Below, piece after piece: positions 1 to 4,844 of a stretch of DNA of 8,758 bases (positions within the stretch are counted from its first letter, which is position 1; the number at the start of each line of letters is the position of its first letter). The stretch comes from JAVXAG01 sp040307645 (GTDB taxonomy: Bacteria > Bacillota > Clostridia > Peptostreptococcales > Anaerovoracaceae). The stretch is from the NCBI GenBank assembly GCA_040307645.1, contig JAWRJF010000016.1, positions 1-8,758 of the forward strand, read 5' to 3'. The notes under the pieces were generated by a model. The model was not told the origin of the DNA and searched no databases. It saw nothing but the letters and a program-made list of their open reading frames with translations. The position numbers were made by a program, and so were the translations under genes.

Positions 1-298
1 AAGAGATATCCTTAATGAGAATGGATATCTGCCGTATTATCTCTATAGGCAAAAACATATGGCAGGAGCTTTTGAAAATACAGGATACTCAAAGAATGGA
101 ACAGATTGCATATATAATGTACGAATTATGGAAGAGCACCAGACAATTATTGCCTTAGGTGCGGGAGCCATCACTAAAGCTTATTATCCAAGTGAGGATA
201 GGCTTGAAAGAGTACCTAATGTAACCAATTATGAACATTACATTTCAAGAATTTATGAAATGTTAGATAGAAAAGAACAAAATTTATTCAGGAGGTAA
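1..298 (+). CDS. hemZ: HemZ-type radical SAM coproporphyrinogen III oxidase-like protein, C-terminal part
   Basis: The reading frame is open from base 2 to the TAA at 296-298, giving the last 98 residues of a protein whose start and radical SAM CxxxCxxC core lie before the window. The visible tail has hallmarks I associate with HemZ (oxygen-independent coproporphyrinogen III dehydrogenase-like) in Firmicutes: a PYYLYRQKHMAG block, then FENTGYSKNG, IMEE..TIIALGAGA, and a closing N..YI.RI.EML segment. HemZ proteins are cytoplasmic 4Fe-4S/SAM enzymes linked to anaerobic haem synthesis. Whether this copy makes haem cannot be judged from the tail. The final two Arg codons (AGG AGG) also form the ribosome binding site of hisS 5 nt downstream, so the two genes are co-transcribed and probably translationally linked. 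The family call rests on the C-terminal signature and on the hemZ-hisS adjacency. Confidence 0.85.
   Translation, partial: RDILNENGYLPYYLYRQKHMAGAFENTGYSKNGTDCIYNVRIMEEHQTIIALGAGAITKAYYPSEDRLERVPNVTNYEHYISRIYEMLDRKEQNLFRR
290..296 (+). promoter_or_regulatory. Ribosome binding site of hisS, embedded in the hemZ stop
   Basis: AGGAGGT is a near-perfect Shine-Dalgarno sequence 7 nt before the hisS ATG at 304. It is made of the last two Arg codons of hemZ plus the first base of its stop codon, so ribosomes ending hemZ cover the hisS start. It fixes the hisS start. Confidence 0.9.
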
Positions 299-303
299 AA
301 AAT

Positions 304-1557
304 ATGTTAACAAACGCACCAAAAGGCACTAAAGATGTTTTACCATCACAGGTCTATAAGTGGCATTACGTTGAACAAAAGTTTGCTGAAATATGTGATA
401 GATATGGATTTAAAGAAATTAGAACTCCTAGTTTTGAACATACAGAGCTTTTTACAAGGGGAGTAGGTGATACTACAGATATAGTTCAGAAAGAAATGTA
501 TACTTTCAATGATCACGGAAATAGGAGCATCACTCTAAAACCAGAAGGAACTTCTCCTTCCGTAAGAGCTTTTGTAGAACATAAGCAATATGCTGAAGTA
601 CAGCCTATGAAATATTATTATGATATTCCATGTTTTAGATATGAAAAACCACAATCCGGAAGATTGAGAGAGTTTCACCAGTTTGGTATAGAGGTTTTTG
701 GAACTCCTAACATGCTTGCCGATGCTGAAGTTATTTGTCTAGCTAACGATTTCCTCGAGGAAATGGGAATAACTGAAGTTGAACTTAGAATTAATAGCGT
801 GGGATGCCCTGTTTGCAGAAAAAAACACAGAGAAGCCTTGAAAAAATTCTTAGAACCTAAATACGATAAACTGTGTAACACTTGTAAAGATAGATATGAA
901 AGAAACCCAATGAGAATTATTGACTGTAAATCTGAGATTTGTCAAGACTTAGTTTTGGGAGCACCGATGATGATTGATTACTTATGCGATGATTGCAGAA
1001 CTGCATTCGAGGAAGTTCAGAAAAATTTAAGTGCAATGGAAATAAAATATAAGGTTGATCCAACAATTGTGCGTGGCCTAGATTACTACACAAAAACAGC
1101 TTTTGAGTTTGTAACAACTAAAATTGGTGCCCAAGGAACCGTTTGTGGCGGAGGACGTTATGACCACCTTATTGAAGAACTTGGTGGACCTCCAATCCCA
1201 GGTGTTGGTTTCGGTCTAGGAATCGAGAGACTACTTATGCTTATGGAAGCAAATGGAGTGAAAATTCCGCAGCCAGAACCTGTAAATGCTTTCATTGCAG
1301 TAATGGGAGATGAAGCTAAAGCCTTTGGACTTAAGCTTTTAAGGGCCTTAAGAAAAAACGGTATAAAAGCTGAAATGGATACCCTTGCTAGAAACATTAA
1401 GGGACAATTTAAGTATGCTGATAGACTCAATGCGAAATATACTGTAGTTATTGGTGACAATGAAATAGCTGAAGGTATTGTTTCAATAAAAGAAATGTCC
1501 ACATCTCAACAGAGAGAAGTTAAAATTGAAAATCTATTAGAAGAATTATCAAAATAG
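304..1557 (+). CDS. hisS: Histidine--tRNA ligase (HisRS)
   Basis: This class II synthetase attaches histidine to tRNA-His in the cytoplasm, with ATP. The 417 residues match the usual bacterial length. Motif 1 lies near residues 38-56 (RTPSFEHTELF). Motif 2 is at 111-133 (FRYEKPQSGR, then EFHQFGIEVFG). The histidine-specific HisA motifs are VRGLDYYTKTAFEF at 256-269, with the catalytic Arg R257, and GGGRYDHL at 282-289. Motif 3 is GVGFGLGIERL at 300-310. The anticodon-binding domain fills about 325-415. The insertion between motif 2 and HisA holds eight cysteines (C168, C171, C191, C194, C208, C213, C228, C231), absent from the E. coli type and suggestive of metal binding. The start is fixed by the AGGAGGT site at 290-296 and by the family-typical beginning (AP.GT.D.LP). 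It sits 5 nt after hemZ and 16 nt before aspS. No T-box leader precedes it. Confidence 0.98.
   Translation: MLTNAPKGTKDVLPSQVYKWHYVEQKFAEICDRYGFKEIRTPSFEHTELFTRGVGDTTDIVQKEMYTFNDHGNRSITLKPEGTSPSVRAFVEHKQYAEVQPMKYYYDIPCFRYEKPQSGRLREFHQFGIEVFGTPNMLADAEVICLANDFLEEMGITEVELRINSVGCPVCRKKHREALKKFLEPKYDKLCNTCKDRYERNPMRIIDCKSEICQDLVLGAPMMIDYLCDDCRTAFEEVQKNLSAMEIKYKVDPTIVRGLDYYTKTAFEFVTTKIGAQGTVCGGGRYDHLIEELGGPPIPGVGFGLGIERLLMLMEANGVKIPQPEPVNAFIAVMGDEAKAFGLKLLRALRKNGIKAEMDTLARNIKGQFKYADRLNAKYTVVIGDNEIAEGIVSIKEMSTSQQREVKIENLLEELSK
749..764. repeat. Perfect 16-bp palindrome inside hisS
   Basis: ATTTCCTCGAGGAAAT reads the same on both strands. It lies wholly in hisS codons around residues 149-154 (DFLEEM). 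Even-length palindromes of this size are expected at roughly 0.3 per window of this composition by my rough estimate, so it may be chance. I list it as a sequence fact without assigning a function. Confidence 0.35.
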
Positions 1558-1564
1558 GAGAGAG
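1556..1564 (+). promoter_or_regulatory. Ribosome binding site of aspS, overlapping the hisS stop
   Basis: AGGAGAGAG begins inside the hisS TAG. The AGGAG core is 13 nt before the aspS ATG at 1574, which is long; the overlapping GAGAG part is 9 nt away. No better in-frame start is nearer, because the conserved RTHMCG stretch begins at codon 7. Confidence 0.7.
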
Positions 1565-1573
1565 ATTATTATA

Positions 1574-3358
1574 ATGACTAAATTATTAAAAAGAACCCAC
1601 ATGTGTGGAGTTCTAAACACAAATAATATAGATGAAGAAGTTGTATTAAATGGTTGGGTACAGAAAAGAAGAAATCTTGGTGGACTTATTTTCGTTGACC
1701 TTAGAGATAAAACAGGCATTGTACAAGTTACCTTTGATGACAAAATCCCAGAAGAACTTTTTAATAAGGCAGATATGCTAAGAAGTGAATATGTTATTGG
1801 GGTTAGAGGTATAGTAAAAGAAAGAACCGCTAAAAATTCAAATCTTGCTACAGGTGAAATAGAAGTTTTTGCTAGTGACTTAGTAATATATTCGGAATCC
1901 GAGACACCGCCAATATACATTAAGGATGATGATAATGTTGATGATAACCTAAGATTAAAATATAGATATCTTGACCTCAGAAAAAATAAAATGCAAAAAA
2001 ATCTTACATTCAGACATAATATAACTAAATGTGCAAGAGAATATTTTGATGAATGTGGATTTACTGAAGTAGAAACACCTATGCTTATTAAACCTACTCC
2101 TGAAGGGGCTAGAGATTATTTGGTTCCAAGTAGAGTCAATCAAGGTCATTTTTATGCATTACCACAGTCACCACAGATGTTTAAGCAACTTTTAATGGTT
2201 GGTGGAACTGATAGATATATGCAAATTGTTAAATGCTTTAGAGATGAAGACCTTAGAGCTGATAGGCAACCGGAGTTTACTCAAATAGACCTGGAAATGT
2301 CCTTCGTAGATGTGGATGACGTAATAAGTGTTCAAGAAGGATTTTTAAAGAAACTATTTAAAGATGTGATGGATATGGATATTGAAACTCCATTCCCTAG
2401 AATTAAATATGATGAAGCTATGGAGAGATATGGATCAGATAAGCCTGATACGAGATTTGGATTTGAACTTAAATGTTTAAATGAAACAGTAAGCGGAACT
2501 GAATTTAAAGTTTTCGCAGATGCGCTTGATAAGGGCGGAGATGTTAGAGGAATCTGTATTGATGGTGGTTCTGATAAATTTAGCAGAAAGGATCTTGATA
2601 AGTTAATTGATGCCACTAAGCATTATGGAGCAAAAGGTGTTGTATGGCTTAGAGTACTTGAAAATGAAATCAATTCATCTGTAAACAAATTTTTTAGCCA
2701 GGAAGAGCTTAAAAACATAGCAGATGTTTTTTCTGCTAAAGAAAATGATCTTATTCTAATAGTTGCTGACAAATCAAAGGTCGTATTTGATAGCTTAGGT
2801 TTTTTAAGAAGACATATTGCAGGTAAATTAGGGCTTTTAGATGATTCACAATATAATTTCCTTTGGGTAGTAGATTTTCCTATGTTTGAAAAAGACGATG
2901 AAACCGGTGAAATGAAAGCAATGCATCATCCTTTCACTCATCCTAAGGAAGAGGATATTGCGCTTCTTGACACTGAACCTGAGAAAGCAAAGGCAGATGC
3001 ATATGATATTGTATTAAACGGTGTTGAACTTGGAGGCGGAAGCATAAGAATTCATGACAAGGATCTCCAAGCAAAAATGTTTAATGTCCTAGGACTATCT
3101 GATGAAGAGTGTAACGACAAGTTTGGATTTCTTATCGAAGCCTTTAAGTATGGAACACCACCGCATGGTGGTCTAGCATATGGTCTTGATAGACTTGTAA
3201 TGTTACTATCAGGGGAACCTAGCATTAGAGAGGTTATTGCATTCCCCAAAAATCAAAATGCACAGTGCATGGTTAGTGAAGCACCCGGAGTTGCTGCTGA
3301 AGAACAACTTACAGAGTTAGGAATTAAATTGGATATAGAAACAACAGATAATGAGTAA
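1574..3358 (+). CDS. aspS: Aspartate--tRNA ligase (AspRS), bacterial type
   Basis: This class IIb synthetase charges tRNA-Asp. The 594 residues are the normal bacterial length. The N-terminal OB-fold anticodon-binding domain spans about 7-110 (NGWVQKRRNLGGLIFVDLRD). Motif 1 is near 166-187 (VETPML, then PEGARDYLVPSR). Motif 2 is at 222-244 (FRDEDLRADRQPEFTQIDLEM). The bacteria-specific GAD insertion is about 288-420. The active-site stretch LNGVELGGGSIRIH is at 481-494 and motif 3, GLAYGLDRLVMLL, at 533-545. L35 in the anticodon-binding loop is the residue found in discriminating enzymes, so mischarging of tRNA-Asn is not suggested, though this is weak evidence. The gene follows hisS by 16 nt and its last 8 nt overlap the start of nadD, giving the shared sequence ATGAGTAA. 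Confidence 0.98.
   Translation: MTKLLKRTHMCGVLNTNNIDEEVVLNGWVQKRRNLGGLIFVDLRDKTGIVQVTFDDKIPEELFNKADMLRSEYVIGVRGIVKERTAKNSNLATGEIEVFASDLVIYSESETPPIYIKDDDNVDDNLRLKYRYLDLRKNKMQKNLTFRHNITKCAREYFDECGFTEVETPMLIKPTPEGARDYLVPSRVNQGHFYALPQSPQMFKQLLMVGGTDRYMQIVKCFRDEDLRADRQPEFTQIDLEMSFVDVDDVISVQEGFLKKLFKDVMDMDIETPFPRIKYDEAMERYGSDKPDTRFGFELKCLNETVSGTEFKVFADALDKGGDVRGICIDGGSDKFSRKDLDKLIDATKHYGAKGVVWLRVLENEINSSVNKFFSQEELKNIADVFSAKENDLILIVADKSKVVFDSLGFLRRHIAGKLGLLDDSQYNFLWVVDFPMFEKDDETGEMKAMHHPFTHPKEEDIALLDTEPEKAKADAYDIVLNGVELGGGSIRIHDKDLQAKMFNVLGLSDEECNDKFGFLIEAFKYGTPPHGGLAYGLDRLVMLLSGEPSIREVIAFPKNQNAQCMVSEAPGVAAEEQLTELGIKLDIETTDNE
3351..3358 (+). promoter_or_regulatory. aspS stop / nadD start overlap without a Shine-Dalgarno site
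   Basis: ATGAGTAA holds the nadD ATG (3351) and the aspS TAA (3356-3358). The 20 bases before the ATG contain no convincing Shine-Dalgarno core; the nearest GGA is at 3331-3333, too far upstream. Translation of nadD therefore most likely depends on ribosomes finishing aspS. The ATG is supported by the GGSFDP motif starting at codon 8, the family's usual position. Confidence 0.7.
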
Positions 3359-3965
3359 TATTGGAATTTTAGGGGGATCCTTTGATCCCCTCCACAATGG
3401 ACATATGGCTTTGGCACAGGCCGCCATTGATACCTGTAAAATAAATAAGATAATTTTCTTGCCAGCAAGAATTCAACCATTTAAAATAGGAAGAGAGATG
3501 GCAGGACGTGAGGATAGAATAAATATGATAAAAATCGCAATTGAAGGCTATCCTGAATTTGAACTTTCTAGAAAAGAGATTGACGATAACCATATATCGT
3601 ACACTTATAACACTCTAAGAAAATTTAAAAAAATATACCCGGACGATCAATTGTTTTTTATAGTAGGTACAGATTCTTTTCTAAGTCTTGATAAATGGTA
3701 CAATGGAATTCCTTTATTAAGAGAGTTTTCGTTTATCCTTGGAGACAGACCAGGATACAGAGAAGAAGAGAAAATCCAAAAATTAAGATACTATAGAGAA
3801 ATGTATGGAACTGATATTATTCTTTTAAAAAATGAAATGTTAGATATTTCTTCTACAGAAATAAAAGATAATATAAAAAATAATATTGACATTTCACATC
3901 TTGTGCCACCTAATGTAGAAAGGTATATATATGAACACAGACTCTATCAGGGAATATATAGATAA
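3351..3965 (+). CDS. nadD: Nicotinate-nucleotide adenylyltransferase (NaMN-AT)
   Basis: NadD joins nicotinic acid mononucleotide and ATP into deamido-NAD and pyrophosphate, the shared step of de novo and salvage NAD synthesis in the cytoplasm. The 204 residues form one Rossmann-like nucleotidyltransferase domain. The phosphate-binding motif GGSFDPLHNGH is at 8-18 (the (H/T)xGH element being H15-N-G-H18). The substrate loop IVGTDSF is at 104-110, followed by KWY at 115-117. The closing ISSTEIK motif is at 166-172. Two variants stand out: the usual PPHK reads QPFK at 42-45 (Phe for His), and the usual ISSTxIR ends in Lys, K172. Both are conservative enough for an active enzyme. It overlaps aspS by 8 nt and yqeK by 35 nt, so it is translated within the chain. 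The nadD-yqeK pairing is common in Firmicutes. Confidence 0.95.
   Translation: MSNIGILGGSFDPLHNGHMALAQAAIDTCKINKIIFLPARIQPFKIGREMAGREDRINMIKIAIEGYPEFELSRKEIDDNHISYTYNTLRKFKKIYPDDQLFFIVGTDSFLSLDKWYNGIPLLREFSFILGDRPGYREEEKIQKLRYYREMYGTDIILLKNEMLDISSTEIKDNIKNNIDISHLVPPNVERYIYEHRLYQGIYR
3372..3391 (+). repeat. GC-rich hairpin just inside nadD
   Basis: GGGGATC (3373-3379) and GATCCCC (3384-3390) are perfect complements around a CTTT loop; a G-U pair at 3372/3391 can extend the stem to 8 bp. It lies 21-40 nt after the first base of nadD and spans the codons for the GGSFDPL catalytic motif. No T-run follows on either strand, so it is not an intrinsic terminator. It could slow initiation or mark an mRNA processing point, which is inference. 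Confidence 0.6.
3918..3923 (+). promoter_or_regulatory. Ribosome binding site of yqeK inside nadD
   Basis: GAAAGG lies 7 nt before the ATG at 3931, inside the nadD coding region. It supports a start that overlaps nadD by 35 nt. No ATG, GTG or TTG occurs in frame between this start and the codon for the metal-binding His21. Confidence 0.65.
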
Positions 3966-4491
3966 AAATTTTTCTCAAAAAAGAAAAGAACATACAGAAG
4001 GTGTAGTGAAAACAGCTACAGAACTGGCAAGAATATATGGAGAAGATGAAGAAAAAGCTGAAATTGCAGCTCTTTTCCATGATATGTTTAGAGGCAGCTC
4101 TGAGAGTGTATTAAATTACTACGTTAAACACTTAAATTTAGACCCAAAATATATTGACAATTGTAATTTGGCCCATGGTAAAATAGCAGCTGTAATTATG
4201 GAAAGAGATTATGGAATTAAAGATAAAGACATAATAAATGCAGTAAGTTATCACACCACAGGTAGAGCCGGAATGTCTAAGTTAGAAAAAATTATTTATA
4301 TAGCAGATGCAATTGAGCCGGGAAGAAACTACCCCGGAGTGTTGGAACTGAGAAAATTAGCGTATGAAAACCTTGACAAAGCTTGCGAGGAATCATTAAA
4401 GCATACAATAGAATTTGTTGAAAGTAAGGGACAATATTTAGATATAGATACATTACTTGCTAGAGACTATTTAGAAAAAAGGAGAAAATAA
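3931..4491 (+). CDS. yqeK: YqeK family HD-domain phosphohydrolase (probable symmetrical Ap4A hydrolase)
   Basis: YqeK proteins are HD-superfamily metalloenzymes; members have been reported to split diadenosine tetraphosphate symmetrically into two ADP. The 186 residues match the family. Visible metal-ligand positions are H21 (EHTEGV), the H50-D51 pair (LFHD), H82 (AHGKIA), H108 (SYHTTGR) and D126 (IYIADAIEPGR), all in the family order. The stretch after HD reads MFRG where many relatives have YAK, a mild variant. The start at 3931 is forced because no other start codon precedes H21, and it has a GAAAGG site 7 nt upstream. The first 35 nt overlap the end of nadD, and the TAA abuts the rsfS ATG with no gap. 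Placement beside three synthetases, enzymes that make Ap4A as a side product, fits a scavenging role; that link is inference. Confidence 0.93.
   Translation: MNTDSIREYIDKNFSQKRKEHTEGVVKTATELARIYGEDEEKAEIAALFHDMFRGSSESVLNYYVKHLNLDPKYIDNCNLAHGKIAAVIMERDYGIKDKDIINAVSYHTTGRAGMSKLEKIIYIADAIEPGRNYPGVLELRKLAYENLDKACEESLKHTIEFVESKGQYLDIDTLLARDYLEKRRK
4479..4484 (+). promoter_or_regulatory. Ribosome binding site of rsfS, inside the end of yqeK
   Basis: AAGGAG lies 7 nt before the rsfS ATG at 4492 and is formed by the last Lys-Arg-Arg codons of yqeK. It fixes the rsfS start directly after the yqeK TAA. Confidence 0.85.
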
Positions 4492-4836
4492 ATGGACAAT
4501 AAAGATTTTGCTATATTAGCAGCACGCGTCCTCCTTGGCAAGAAGGCTGAGGATGTAGAAATAATTGATGTAAGAGAAAAAGCTTCTTTTGCAGACTTTT
4601 TTGTTATAGCTTCTGGTAATTCAGAAAGACAGATTAATACTTTAGTAGATGAAGTAGAAGATAAGTTTGCAGAACAAGGATTGTTAGTAAAAAATATAGA
4701 GGGGAAACAAACTTCAGGATGGATTTTAATGGATTTTGGAGATATTATTGTCAATGTATTTACAAAAGAAATGCGAGATAAATATAATATCGAAAAAGTT
4801 TGGGGAGACTGCAAATTTATTGAAATAGAGGAGTAA
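4492..4836 (+). CDS. rsfS: Ribosomal silencing factor RsfS (YbeB/Iojap family)
   Basis: RsfS binds protein uL14 on the free 50S subunit and blocks joining with 30S, lowering translation when nutrients are short. The 114 residues are the usual bacterial length and form the single Iojap/Oligomerisation domain. Recognisable blocks are VREKASFADFFVIASGNSERQI at about 27-48 (relatives read ADYFVIASGxSxRQ), GWILMDFGDIIVNVF at 76-90, and a closing KVWGD at 102-106. The catalytically inert nucleotidyltransferase-like fold is known from the family rather than visible here. The ATG directly follows the yqeK stop, and the gene's last codons (GAG GAG) supply the ribosome binding site of leuS. In many Firmicutes an LCP (LytR-type) gene sits between yqeK and rsfS; none is present here. 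Confidence 0.95.
   Translation: MDNKDFAILAARVLLGKKAEDVEIIDVREKASFADFFVIASGNSERQINTLVDEVEDKFAEQGLLVKNIEGKQTSGWILMDFGDIIVNVFTKEMRDKYNIEKVWGDCKFIEIEE
4827..4833 (+). promoter_or_regulatory. Ribosome binding site of leuS, inside the end of rsfS
   Basis: AGAGGAG, largely the two final Glu codons of rsfS, lies 11 nt before the leuS ATG at 4845. The spacing is slightly long. A TTG at 4838 is out of frame, so the ATG is the only credible start. Confidence 0.75.
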
Positions 4837-4844
4837 ATTGTACA

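Noticed and set aside
4..30. Inverted repeat AGATATCC / GGATATCT with an 11-nt loop in hemZ
   Set aside because: AT-rich 8-bp stems with loops of this size are expected a few times by chance in this window, and it lies inside coding sequence with no T-run.
1158..1502. 114-residue open frame on the minus strand inside hisS
   Set aside because: It lies wholly antisense to a clear HisRS, is Ser/Ile/Pro-rich with no recognisable domain, and is explained as a shadow of the hisS codons.
1549..1920. 123-residue open frame on the minus strand over the aspS start
   Set aside because: It is antisense to the conserved AspRS OB-fold, has low-complexity composition and resembles no family.
3157..3172. 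ACCACC-GCAT-GGTGGT hairpin in aspS
   Set aside because: It is explained by the codons for the conserved TPPHGG stretch before motif 3, and there is no regulatory position nearby.
3371..3393. nadD hairpin as an intrinsic terminator
   Set aside because: No T-run follows the stem on either strand, and a terminator here would cut off the rest of the operon.
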